Positions 22,656 through 30,688 of a DNA stretch of 64,000 bases are shown here, piece after piece; position 1 is the first letter of the stretch, and the number at the start of each line of letters is the position of its first letter. This DNA is from Chromobacterium vaccinii. GTDB lineage: Bacteria > Pseudomonadota > Gammaproteobacteria > Burkholderiales > Chromobacteriaceae. The position numbers and the translations under genes were made by a program. The DNA lies in contig NZ_JZJL01000012.1 in the NCBI RefSeq assembly GCF_000971335.1, positions 1 to 64,000 of the forward strand, read 5' to 3'. The notes under the pieces are model-generated. The model was not told the DNA's origin and ran no database searches. It was given only the letters and a program-made list of their open reading frames with translations.

Positions 22656-24338
22656 TTATAAGTCCTTGCCCGAGCGCCAGATCGACCAGACCAGCCACAC
22701 GCTGTTGAACAGCGCCAGCATGAAGCCGAAGAAGCCGAAGAAGGGCAGGCCGAACAGCTTGGGACCGGCGTTGACGGTCATCACGATCGACGAGCCTATG
22801 ATCAGGCAGCCGGTGACGATGCCCATGGTCAGCCGGTTGCTGCTGCGGTCCAGCTGCTTGCCGAAGCTGTCCAGCCGCTGCAGGTCCAGGTTGACGCGGA
22901 ACTTGCCGTGGCGCATGTCGCGGCCGATGCGGACCAGGTCGCGCGGCAGGCCGGCTATCATCTCCAGCCCTTCGGACAGCGACTGGCGGCCGCGTTTGAG
23001 CAGCGCCGCCGGGTGGTAGCGGGCGACGATCAGCTCCTTGACGAAGGGGGTGATGTGGGCGACCAGCTGGAATTCCGGGTTCAGCTGCCGGCCCAGGCCC
23101 TCCAGCGTCACCAGCGCCTTGAACAGCATCGCCATGTCCGGCGGCAGCACGATGCCGTGATTGCGGATCAGCGCCATGATGTCGCCGATCAATTGGCTGA
23201 TGTTCAGCCCCTTCAGCGGCACGTGTTCGTACTGGAACATGAATTCGCCGACCTCGTCGGCGAATTTCGGCATGTCCACCGGGGTGTTGCCGGTCCACTC
23301 GACCAGCACGTCGATGATGCCGTGCTCGTTGTGCTCGGCCACCGCCGACAGCAGGTCGACGATTTCGTCGCGCCGCACGTGGCTGATGCGGCCGACCATG
23401 CCGAAATCGATGAAGGCGATGCGATGCTCGGCCAGGAAGAACACGTTGCCGGGGTGGGGGTCGGCGTGGAAGAAGCCGTTGACCAGGATCATCTTCAATA
23501 CCGCGTCGGCGCCGCGCTGGGCCAGCAGCACCGGGTCCAGGCCGCTGCCGCGCAGTCGGGCGAGATCGCTGGCCGGCACGCCGTCGACGTAGCTCTGCAC
23601 GTTGACCGCGGCATTGGTGTATTCCCAATGCACCCTCGGCACTTCGACGAAGGGGTCGTCGATGAAGTCCCGGGCGAAGCGCTCCATATTGCGCGCCTCG
23701 ATCGCCAGGTCCAGCTCGCGGCGCAGCGAGCGCGAGAACTGGGCGACGATGCCGGACGGCTGGTAGCGGCGCAGCTCGGGAAACTCCAGCTCCAGAAGGT
23801 GGGCCAGATGGGCGAGGATGCGCAGGTCGGCCTCCACCTTGTCGGCGATGCCGGGCCGGCGCAGCTTCACCGCCACCTCGCTGCCGTCCTGCAGGCGCGC
23901 CCGGTGGACTTGGGCGATGGACGCGGCCCCTATCGGTTGCATGTCGAATTCGGCGAATAGCTGGTCGGCCTCGGCGCCCAGCGCGTCGACTATCAGCTTG
24001 CGCACCATGGCCGGCGGCAGCGGCGGCACCCGGTTCTGCAGCTTCTCGAATTCGTCTATCCAGTCAGGGGGGAACACGTCCACGCGGGTGGACAGGATCT
24101 GGCCCAGCTTGATGAAAGTGGGGCCCAGCTCCTCGAACGCCAGCCTCACCCTAACCGCCGTCGGCTGGCCGGATTCGTTCTCCGGCAGCGACAGGTTCAG
24201 CCATTCTCCGGCCTTTTCCATCGCGCGCGGCAACTTCAGCCGCTGAGCGAACTCTCCCAGTCCATGACGGATCAAAATTCCGCTGATTTCTCTTAACCGC
24301 GGTAAGTCCCGCATTGCAATCAAGGTTTCCCGAATCAT
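22656..24338 (-). CDS. ubiB: UbiB/AarF (ABC1/ADCK) atypical kinase-like protein
   Basis: Membrane-associated atypical kinase/ATPase needed for ubiquinone biosynthesis. The 560 aa product shows the family motifs: KxGQ in TFIKLGQILSTR, the Ala-rich loop GAASIAQVHRA, invariant Lys in SEVAVKLRRPGI, HADPHPGNVF, and the DFG equivalent FIDFGMVGRI. The C-terminus has two membrane helices (MGIVTGCLIIGSSIVMTV and LFGLPFFGFFGFMLALF), typical of UbiB. The start at 24338 is divergent from the NlpC/P60 gene with only 60 bases between them. It is not in a ubiEJB cluster here, so a broader AarF-type role cannot be excluded. Confidence 0.86.
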   Translation of the reverse strand: MIRETLIAMRDLPRLREISGILIRHGLGEFAQRLKLPRAMEKAGEWLNLSLPENESGQPTAVRVRLAFEELGPTFIKLGQILSTRVDVFPPDWIDEFEKLQNRVPPLPPAMVRKLIVDALGAEADQLFAEFDMQPIGAASIAQVHRARLQDGSEVAVKLRRPGIADKVEADLRILAHLAHLLELEFPELRRYQPSGIVAQFSRSLRRELDLAIEARNMERFARDFIDDPFVEVPRVHWEYTNAAVNVQSYVDGVPASDLARLRGSGLDPVLLAQRGADAVLKMILVNGFFHADPHPGNVFFLAEHRIAFIDFGMVGRISHVRRDEIVDLLSAVAEHNEHGIIDVLVEWTGNTPVDMPKFADEVGEFMFQYEHVPLKGLNISQLIGDIMALIRNHGIVLPPDMAMLFKALVTLEGLGRQLNPEFQLVAHITPFVKELIVARYHPAALLKRGRQSLSEGLEMIAGLPRDLVRIGRDMRHGKFRVNLDLQRLDSFGKQLDRSSNRLTMGIVTGCLIIGSSIVMTVNAGPKLFGLPFFGFFGFMLALFNSVWLVWSIWRSGKDL

Positions 24339-24362
24339 GTGCTTTTCGCCGTCCCGCTTGGC

Positions 24363-24391
24363 TTTACACTACCGGTCCCGTCCGATAGAGT
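24363..24391 (+). promoter_or_regulatory. Promoter of the NlpC/P60 gene
   Basis: TTTACA (24363-24368) and TAGAGT (24386-24391) with a 17-base spacer. Transcription would start at about 24398, immediately at the ATG at 24399, and no Shine-Dalgarno sequence precedes that ATG, so the mRNA may be leaderless. Confidence 0.5.
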
Positions 24392-24398
24392 GCGGCCT

Positions 24399-25133
24399 AT
24401 GAAATTGCAACTCCGCTTATCAGCGCTGGCGCTGGCGGGCTTCATGGTTTTTGCCCAGGCCGCGCCAGACAAGGCCCCGACCGAGGGGAAGGCCGCCGCC
24501 GACAGTTCGGCGACGGACAAATCGGACGATCCCATCTCCAAGTACGCCGCTCCGCAAGAGGATGCGGTGGGCGACTTGCTTTTGCAAGCGATGAGCCTCT
24601 TGGGCGTCGCCTATCGCTTCGGTGGCAACACGCCGGACGACGGCCTGGACTGCAGCGGCTTCATTCGTTACGTGTTCCAGAAATCGCTGCGGGTGAACCT
24701 GCCGCGCACCGCGGCCGAAATGGCCCGGGTGGGCAAGTCGGTCGGTCGCGGCGAACTGATGCCGGGCGACCTGGTGTTCTTCAACACCCTGGGCCGCAAT
24801 TACTCCCATGTCGGCATCTACATGGGCAACAACAAATTCATCCACGCGCCGCGAACCGGCAAGAACATCGAGGTGTCGAACCTGTCGCAGAGCTACTGGA
24901 CCGCGCGTTACAATGGCGCGCGCAGGGTCAATCGTAGCACCGCCTTGCAGGCCGCCGATACTTCCGATGACGTCAGCGTGAAAAGCGCGGCGAAATCGTC
25001 CGCGGCGCCGGAAGCGTCGAAGTGCCGCAAAGGCAGGAAATGCAAGGCGGCGGCCGAGCCCAAAGGCAAGAAGGGCGCCAAGGCGCAAAAGGCGGCGAAA
25101 TCGGTCGGCAAGAAGAAAAAGGGCCGGCACTGA
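24399..25133 (+). CDS. NlpC/P60 family peptidoglycan endopeptidase
   Basis: 244 aa secreted cysteine hydrolase. The signal peptide (LRLSALALAGFMVFAQA, cleavage about residue 21) is followed by a linker and the NlpC/P60 domain (about residues 57-170) with catalytic Cys85 (GLDCSGF), His137 (NYSHVGIYMG) and a third residue His149 (FIHAP). The C-terminal ~60 residues are extremely basic (KCRKGRKCKAAAEPKGKKG and onward), which could bind anionic wall polymers. The GTG at 24339 is in frame but would spoil the signal peptide. A hairpin terminator follows at 25151. Confidence 0.88.
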   Translation: MKLQLRLSALALAGFMVFAQAAPDKAPTEGKAAADSSATDKSDDPISKYAAPQEDAVGDLLLQAMSLLGVAYRFGGNTPDDGLDCSGFIRYVFQKSLRVNLPRTAAEMARVGKSVGRGELMPGDLVFFNTLGRNYSHVGIYMGNNKFIHAPRTGKNIEVSNLSQSYWTARYNGARRVNRSTALQAADTSDDVSVKSAAKSSAAPEASKCRKGRKCKAAAEPKGKKGAKAQKAAKSVGKKKKGRH

Positions 25134-25150
25134 GCGGTCCGGCCGAGCGA

Positions 25151-25180
25151 CGATGCCCGCTTTTCGCGGGCATCGTGTTT
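25151..25180 (+). terminator. Terminator after the NlpC/P60 gene
   Basis: Perfect 10-bp stem CGATGCCCGC (25151-25160) and GCGGGCATCG (25166-25175), 5-base loop, followed by TGTTTTC. It may attenuate rather than fully stop transcription into the next genes. Confidence 0.7.
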
Positions 25181-25194
25181 TCAGGAACAGGAAT

Positions 25195-25416
25195 ATGGCA
25201 TTGAAAATCGAAATACCGGTATGGCGCGACCCGGAGGGCAACGTCGTCGCCTGCGTCGAGAAGCTGAAAGTGATGCGCGAGAACCTGGAGGAAATCGCCC
25301 AGATGGCCCAGGACGCGTTCGAGGACGCGGTGCTGATGGGCTGCGAGGAGCGGCAGGTGCGCGACTTCCTGGTGGCGATGATGCAGAGCCTGGACAATCC
25401 CTACCGTTCCGAGTGA
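25195..25416 (+). CDS. Small conserved-looking protein upstream of the lol genes
   Basis: 73 aa soluble acidic protein, MALKIEIPVWRDPEGNVVAC followed by an amphipathic helix (NLEEIAQMAQDAFEDAVL). The ATG at 25195 has AGGAACAGG upstream. It ends 11 bases before the LolC/E-type gene and is likely co-transcribed with it. Composition and codon use match the neighbours, so I regard it as real, but I do not recognise a function. Confidence 0.6.
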   Translation: MALKIEIPVWRDPEGNVVACVEKLKVMRENLEEIAQMAQDAFEDAVLMGCEERQVRDFLVAMMQSLDNPYRSE

Positions 25417-25427
25417 GAAAACCCGAG

Positions 25428-26666
25428 ATGCCATTTGAAGCCTTTATCGGGCTGCGCTACCTGCGCGCCAAGCGCCGCAACGGATTCATCTCCTTCATTT
25501 CCCTGATTTCCATCGTCGGCATCGCCCTCGGCGTGGCGGCGCTGATCATCGTGCTGTCGGTGATGAACGGGTTCCAGAAGGAAATCCGCGGCCGCATCCT
25601 CAGCGTGGCCTCCCACCTGGAAGTCAGCGGCTACGACGGCCGCCTCGCCGGCTGGCGCGACGCGCAGGCGATGCTGGTCAAGCAGCCGCATGTGCAGGCG
25701 GCGGCGCCCTTCGTCAGCAGCCAGGGCCTGTTCGTCGCCTACGGCAATGTGCGCGGCGGCCTGGTGCGCGGCATCGAGCCCGCGCTGGAAAACAAGGTGG
25801 TGGACGTGGGCCGCCACATGGTGTCCGGCAAGCTGGAAGACCTGAAGCCTGGCAGCTTCGGCATGACGCTGGGCGTGGAGCTGGCGCGCCAGCTGGGCGT
25901 GGGCGTCGGTGACAAGGTGACGCTGATGACGCCGCAGGGCAATATCACACCGGCCGGGATGGTGCCGCGCTCCAAGCAGTTCACCGTGGTGGGCATCTTC
26001 AAGGTGGACATGTTCGAATTCGACGCCTCGCTGGCGATGGTCAATCTGCGCGACGCCCAGGTGCTGGAGCGGATGGGCGATTCCGTCAGCGGCGTGCGGC
26101 TGCGGCTGGACGATCCGATGCTGGCACCGCAGCTGAAGGCCGAGCTGCGGCCGCAACTGCCGCAACTGCTGGTCACCGACTGGACCGACACCAACGCCAA
26201 TTACTTCCGCGCGGTGCAGATCGAGAAGCGGATGATGACCATCATCCTGACGCTGATCGTCGCGGTGGCGGCGTTCAACCTGGTGTCCACGCTGGTGATG
26301 GTGGTGACCGACAAGCAGGCCGACATCGCCATTCTGCGCACGCTGGGCGCGTCGCCCGGCAGCATCATGAAGATCTTCGTGATCCAGGGCGCGGTGGCCG
26401 GCGTGCTGGGCACGCTGGCCGGGGTGGCCAGCGGAGTGGTGATCGCGCTGAACCTGGACGTGATCGTGCCGGTGATCGAACGCATTATCGGCACCAAGAT
26501 CCTGTCCAGCGACGTCTACATGATCGACTACCTGCCTTCCGACGTGCAGTGGGGCGACGTGTCCACCATCACCATCATTTCACTGCTGCTGGCCTTGTTC
26601 GCCACCCTGTATCCCAGCTGGCGCGCCTCGCGCACCCAACCGGCGGAGGCCCTGCGCTATGAATAA
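25428..26666 (+). CDS. lolC: Lipoprotein-releasing ABC transporter membrane subunit (LolC/LolE type)
   Basis: Inner-membrane subunit of the LolCDE machinery that extracts outer-membrane lipoproteins and hands them to LolA. The 412 aa product has the family N-terminus [20 protein letters not shown], a first membrane helix, a long periplasmic domain (about residues 45-270), and three C-terminal helices around [20 protein letters not shown] and [15 protein letters not shown]. The gene overlaps lolD by 8 bases. Only one such subunit gene is present and no lolE follows lolD, so this is probably the single hybrid form called LolF, working as a homodimer. Confidence 0.9.
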   Translation: MPFEAFIGLRYLRAKRRNGFISFISLISIVGIALGVAALIIVLSVMNGFQKEIRGRILSVASHLEVSGYDGRLAGWRDAQAMLVKQPHVQAAAPFVSSQGLFVAYGNVRGGLVRGIEPALENKVVDVGRHMVSGKLEDLKPGSFGMTLGVELARQLGVGVGDKVTLMTPQGNITPAGMVPRSKQFTVVGIFKVDMFEFDASLAMVNLRDAQVLERMGDSVSGVRLRLDDPMLAPQLKAELRPQLPQLLVTDWTDTNANYFRAVQIEKRMMTIILTLIVAVAAFNLVSTLVMVVTDKQADIAILRTLGASPGSIMKIFVIQGAVAGVLGTLAGVASGVVIALNLDVIVPVIERIIGTKILSSDVYMIDYLPSDVQWGDVSTITIISLLLALFATLYPSWRASRTQPAEALRYE

Positions 26667-27351
26667 GGTATTGAGCTGCCGCTCGCTCGGCAAACGCTAC
26701 CAGGAAGGCAAGCTGGCGCTGGACGTGCTGGCCGACGTCAATCTGGAAGTGGGCAAGGGCGAGCACCTGGCCATCGTCGGCGCGTCCGGCTCCGGCAAAA
26801 GCACGTTGCTGCATCTGCTGGGCGGGCTGGACACGCCGACCTCCGGCGCGGTGGAGGTGCTGGGCCGCGACCTGTCCACGCTGTCCGAGACCGAGCGCGG
26901 CAGGCTGCGCAACGAGTCGATGGGCTTCGTCTACCAGTTCCACCACCTGCTGCCGGAATTCACCGCGCTGGAAAACGTGATGATGCCGTTGCTGATCCGC
27001 CGGATGGACAAGGGCGAGGCGGCCCGCCGCGCCGGAGAAATGCTGGAGAAGGTAGGGCTGGGCAAGCGCCTGGAGCACAAGCCGGGCGAGTTGTCCGGCG
27101 GCGAGCGCCAACGCGCCGCCATCGCCCGCGCGCTGGTGACGCAGCCTGCCTGCCTGCTGGCCGACGAGCCCACCGGCAATCTGGACGTCCATACCGCCGG
27201 CCAGGTGTTCGAGCTGATGCTGGAATTGAACCGCACGCTGGGCACCAGCCTGATCATCGTCACCCATGACCTGGAACTGGCCGGCCGCACCCAGCGGGTG
27301 CTGCGGCTGAACGAAGGCCGGCTGGCGGCGTCGGATGCCGTTTCTGCCTGA
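26659..27351 (+). CDS. lolD: Lipoprotein-releasing ABC transporter ATPase LolD
   Basis: 230 aa ATPase with Walker [10 protein letters not shown], the LolD-type Q-loop region [20 protein letters not shown], signature [15 protein letters not shown], and Walker [13 protein letters not shown]. The segment around FHHLLPEF is characteristic of LolD within the MacB-like family. It overlaps the preceding membrane subunit gene, consistent with an obligate complex. Confidence 0.94.
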   Translation: MNKVLSCRSLGKRYQEGKLALDVLADVNLEVGKGEHLAIVGASGSGKSTLLHLLGGLDTPTSGAVEVLGRDLSTLSETERGRLRNESMGFVYQFHHLLPEFTALENVMMPLLIRRMDKGEAARRAGEMLEKVGLGKRLEHKPGELSGGERQRAAIARALVTQPACLLADEPTGNLDVHTAGQVFELMLELNRTLGTSLIIVTHDLELAGRTQRVLRLNEGRLAASDAVSA

Positions 27352-27391
27352 CGGCGGCTTGCCCGCCGCGTTTTGACCAAGGAGTCGGACA

Positions 27392-28681
27392 TTGCTGTTC
27401 ATCCGCAAGGAAATGAATTTTTTCGCGCTGCTTGACGCGCTGCAGACCAAGAACGGCCTGATCGAGCTGGCGCTGGGCCTGATGTGCGTGATCGCCGCCT
27501 ATGCGCTGGCCCGCCGGCTGTATCGCTACTGGTTTGCCCACAACCCGGAGCGCTACGACCAGTTCCTGCCTTATACCGGCTTCCGGCTGGTGTTGCCGGT
27601 GTCGGCCCAGGTGCTGGTGGTGCTGGCCAGCTTCACCTGGGGCCGGCTGGAGCATGCGCCGATGCTGGTGCTGCACATCCTGAGCGCGCTGCTGTTCTGG
27701 CTGGCGGTGATCCGGCTGTGCACGGCGGTGGTGCGCCAAGCCTTCCCGCATAGCCGCTTCGAGCGGCATTCCGAGCACTTTCTGGCCTCGGCCTTGTGGC
27801 TGGGCTTCGTCAGCTGGACCATAGGCTTCGACGTGGCGGTGATGGATTGGCTGGAGTCGATCTCCTTCCACGTCGGCAAGACCCGGCTGGATCTGCTGAC
27901 CATCCTCAACGGCCTGCTGTGGGTGACGGTGATCGTGGTGGTGGCGCTGTGGGCCAGCCGCCTGCTCGAAGCCCGCATCATGAAGCTCAAGCACCTCGAT
28001 TCCAACTTGCGCATCGTGTTCGCCAAGCTGACCCGCACCGGTCTGGTGGTGGCCGCGGTGCTGATCGCGCTGCCGGTGGTGGGCATCGATCTGACCGTGT
28101 TGTCGGTGTTCGGCGGCGCGGTGGGTATCGGTCTGGGTTTCGGTTTGCAGAAGATCGCCAGCAATTTCGTGTCCGGCTTCATCATCCTGCTCGACCATTC
28201 GATCCGCATCGGCGACCGGCTGATGGTGGAAAACCGCGTCGGCTACGTGACCAAGATGACCTCGCGCTACGTGGTGTTGAAGGGCGCCGACGGCACCGAG
28301 GCGCTGATCCCGAACGACGCGCTGATCTCAAACACCGTGATCAACCAGTCGTACTCCGACCGCAATATGTGGACCAGCCTGCCGGTGCAGGTGGCCTACG
28401 GCACGGATCTGGACCTGGCGCTCAGCCTGCTCAAGCAGGCGTCGGACCATCCGCGCGTGCTGAAGAATCCGGGCGCCAACGCCTTCGTCACCCTGTTCGC
28501 CGACAGCGGCATCAATCTGGAGCTGGGTTTCTGGGTGGCGGATCCGGAAAACGGCTTCATGGGCCTGAAATCGGACATCAACCTGGCCATCTGGCGGCTG
28601 TTCAAGCAGCACAATATCGAAATCCCCTTCCCGCAGCGGGAAGTGCGCATCGTTGGCGACCAGCCGGCGCAGCAGGGCTGA
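27392..28681 (+). CDS. MscS-family mechanosensitive channel
   Basis: 429 aa membrane protein with about five N-terminal helices before the MscS pore helix and beta domain: VLSVFGGAVGIGLGFGLQKI, then SNFVSGFIILLDHSIRIGDR and GVL-type beta sequence ending with PNDALISNTVINQSYSD. It probably protects against hypo-osmotic shock. I favour the TTG at 27392 because AAGGAG lies 7 bases upstream (27379-27384); the ATG at 27413 has its nearest SD-like bases too close. The response regulator gene follows 9 bases later. Confidence 0.87.
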   Translation: MLFIRKEMNFFALLDALQTKNGLIELALGLMCVIAAYALARRLYRYWFAHNPERYDQFLPYTGFRLVLPVSAQVLVVLASFTWGRLEHAPMLVLHILSALLFWLAVIRLCTAVVRQAFPHSRFERHSEHFLASALWLGFVSWTIGFDVAVMDWLESISFHVGKTRLDLLTILNGLLWVTVIVVVALWASRLLEARIMKLKHLDSNLRIVFAKLTRTGLVVAAVLIALPVVGIDLTVLSVFGGAVGIGLGFGLQKIASNFVSGFIILLDHSIRIGDRLMVENRVGYVTKMTSRYVVLKGADGTEALIPNDALISNTVINQSYSDRNMWTSLPVQVAYGTDLDLALSLLKQASDHPRVLKNPGANAFVTLFADSGINLELGFWVADPENGFMGLKSDINLAIWRLFKQHNIEIPFPQREVRIVGDQPAQQG

Positions 28682-28690
28682 GGAGGCATC

Positions 28691-29311
28691 ATGAGCGCGA
28701 AACGACTGGCCATCATCGACGACGACGAGGCGGTGCGGCAGTCGCTGCTGTGGCTGCTGGACGGCCAGGGCTACCGCGCCGACGGCTTCGACAGCGGCGA
28801 GGCCTTCCTGGCCGCCGGCAACGGCCATGACTACAACGGCATCGTGCTGGACCTGCGCCTGTCCGGCATCAGCGGCATCGTGCTGCTGGAGAAGCTGGCG
28901 TTGTGGCCGTACTGCCCGCCGGTGATCATGCTGACCGCGCACGGCGACGTGCCGCACGCGGTGGCGGCGCTGAAGCTGGGCGCGCTCGATTTCATCGAGA
29001 AGCCGTTCGACGACGTGCGCCTGCTTGAGCGCGCGGCGGCGGCGGTGGAGCTGGACGAGCAGAACCGCCAGCGCCACGGCTTGCAGCGCAAGGTGTCGGC
29101 GGCGCTGGCGCTGCTGACCGAGCGCGAGCGCGAGGTGATGCAGCTGATCCTGGCCGGCAAGCTGAACAAGCAGATCGCCGAGGAGCTCAGCATCAGCATG
29201 AAGACAGTGGAGGTCCACCGTTCGCGGGTGTTCGAGAAGATGGGCGTGAAATCGGCAGTGGAGCTGGCCGGCATGCTGGCCGCGCCCGGGGCCCAGGGAG
29301 GCAAGCTTTAA
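28691..29311 (+). CDS. FixJ/NarL-type response regulator
   Basis: 206 aa two-domain regulator. The receiver domain has acidic residues IIDDDEA, phospho-acceptor Asp54 (IVLDLRLSG), Thr in MLTAHGD and Lys in EKPFDD. The output is a LuxR-type helix-turn-helix (LTEREREVMQLILAGKLNKQ followed by IAEELSISMKTVEVHRSRV). No histidine kinase gene is adjacent, so it is an orphan here. Its stop is immediately followed by the nudB ATG. Sequence layout resembles FixJ more than NarL. Confidence 0.9.
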   Translation: MSAKRLAIIDDDEAVRQSLLWLLDGQGYRADGFDSGEAFLAAGNGHDYNGIVLDLRLSGISGIVLLEKLALWPYCPPVIMLTAHGDVPHAVAALKLGALDFIEKPFDDVRLLERAAAAVELDEQNRQRHGLQRKVSAALALLTEREREVMQLILAGKLNKQIAEELSISMKTVEVHRSRVFEKMGVKSAVELAGMLAAPGAQGGKL

Positions 29312-29761
29312 ATGGGCAGCAAGCAGCCGGTGTCGGTGCTGGTGGTGATACACAGCCGCGATGGACGGGCCTTGCTGATGGAGCGGGCCGACAAGCCGGG
29401 CTACTGGCAGTCGGTGACCGGCAGCCGCGAGGGCGGCGAAGACCTGATCGACACCGCCCGCCGCGAAGTGGCGGAGGAAACCGGCCTGGACGCGTCCCGT
29501 TTCGAACTGAGCGACTGGCATCTGGTCAATCGCTACGAAATCTACCAGCACTGGCGCCATCGCTACCCGGAAGGCGTCACCCACAACGACGAGCATGTAT
29601 TCGGCCTGCTGCTGCCCGAGCCCTGCGAGGTGGCGCTGGCGCCGCGCGAGCATCTGGGCTACCGCTGGCTGCCGTGGGATGAGGCCGCCGAGCTGGCGTT
29701 CTCGCCATCCAACGCCGAGGCGCTGCGCATGCTGCCGAAGAAGCTGGGGCTGGAGAGCTGA
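29312..29761 (+). CDS. nudB: Dihydroneopterin triphosphate diphosphatase NudB
   Basis: Nudix hydrolase removing pyrophosphate from dihydroneopterin triphosphate in folate synthesis. The 149 aa product has the complete Nudix box GSREGGEDLIDTARREVAEE followed by TG, and the NudB-type N-terminus KQPVSVLVVIHSRDGRALLM. It starts directly after the response regulator stop. A terminator follows at 29791, closing the operon. Confidence 0.88.
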   Translation: MGSKQPVSVLVVIHSRDGRALLMERADKPGYWQSVTGSREGGEDLIDTARREVAEETGLDASRFELSDWHLVNRYEIYQHWRHRYPEGVTHNDEHVFGLLLPEPCEVALAPREHLGYRWLPWDEAAELAFSPSNAEALRMLPKKLGLES

Positions 29762-29790
29762 GCCGATTGCCCCTCCGTCCATCTCCTTCC

Positions 29791-29817
29791 ACCCGCTTCG
29801 GCGGGTTTTCTTTTTTA
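29791..29817 (+). terminator. Terminator after nudB
   Basis: Stem ACCCGC (29791-29796) and GCGGGT (29801-29806) with the stable TTCG tetraloop, followed by TTTCTTTTTT. Confidence 0.85.
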
Positions 29818-29916
29818 TGCCTTGTGAATATGGCTTTTCTTGATGCTTTTGGCATGAAAGAATGATTTCAAAATTAAATGCATATTCTGGAATGATCCAA
29901 ATGATGGAGGCTGGCG

Positions 29917-30654
29917 ATGCAGGAACGCGAAGAGGAAAGAAGTTCAAAGCGCGAATTGGAGCTTTCCGAGAGACTGGCAGTTCTCGAGGCGCAGTTTAAG
30001 GTAGGACGGGAGCGCGCTGCTGAAGTGGAAAACGCGAGAACGATGCGCTTGGACATCGTGCAGGATTTGATTCGGTCGATGTGGAGGGCCCTGCTGCTGA
30101 TAGTTTTGCTATGCGCCGCTGCTCATTATGGATTGGCGTTTTTCCAGTTGCGAATTGAGCGCGAGGCGAAAGCGGAGTCGAGAGCTGCGTCAGAGCAGGC
30201 TGCCAACAACGCTCGGGACGCGAAGACTGCTGGCGTGGCGGGAAGCATGGAGCCGCAGATTGCGGGAAAGGACGGTTTGATCTTGCTGCGTCTGGCAGTG
30301 GAGTCTTATCCGGAGGGAGGCGGGGCACCGAAGAAGGGCGCGATTCCGCTTTCCGGGTTGGTTTCCTTGATCGATAAATTCGCCGCGGCAGGCGCGATCA
30401 TGGCGAAGGATGCCTCGGCATTGAAGTCGGAGTTATTGACGCATGCTGTGGAAGGGGGGAAGGAAATCATGGTCGAAGCGGCGAAAAAGCTGATCGACAA
30501 GTTTTTGGATGATAAGAAGGACGAGCCCCTTGTCAAAGGCGCCGCTGGCCAGCTCATGGTGCAAGTCAACCAATTTTGCGGCGGCGCATCGACTAAATCG
30601 CATCCCAAGCCTGCGCCGCCGACTCCCAAACCGCGCGATTTGTGCGGCAAGTGA
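29917..30654 (+). CDS. Unknown membrane protein with N-terminal coiled coil
   Basis: 245 aa. Residues 1-50 are a charged coiled coil (REEERSSKRELELSERLAVL), followed by one membrane helix (about residues 55-78, ALLLIVLLCAAAHYGLAFF) and a mixed C-terminal domain with Lys-rich helices, ending in a Pro-rich tail (KPAPPTPKPRDLCGK). GGAGG lies 7 bases upstream of the ATG at 29917. Base composition is noticeably less GC-rich than neighbours, which may mean later acquisition. It resembles no family I can name; it stands alone between a terminator and a convergent transporter gene. Confidence 0.65.
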   Translation: MQEREEERSSKRELELSERLAVLEAQFKVGRERAAEVENARTMRLDIVQDLIRSMWRALLLIVLLCAAAHYGLAFFQLRIEREAKAESRAASEQAANNARDAKTAGVAGSMEPQIAGKDGLILLRLAVESYPEGGGAPKKGAIPLSGLVSLIDKFAAAGAIMAKDASALKSELLTHAVEGGKEIMVEAAKKLIDKFLDDKKDEPLVKGAAGQLMVQVNQFCGGASTKSHPKPAPPTPKPRDLCGK

Positions 30655-30688
30655 GGAGACGGCAAGCGCAGAGCCTGCTAAACGTGCC

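Noticed and set aside
21589-23628. A 679-codon minus-strand frame spanning the EF-hand gene and part of ubiB.
   Set aside because: Residues upstream of the EF-hand ATG at 22551 are a shadow of ubiB in another frame with Arg/Gly/Pro-rich low-complexity sequence; two separate genes explain the region.
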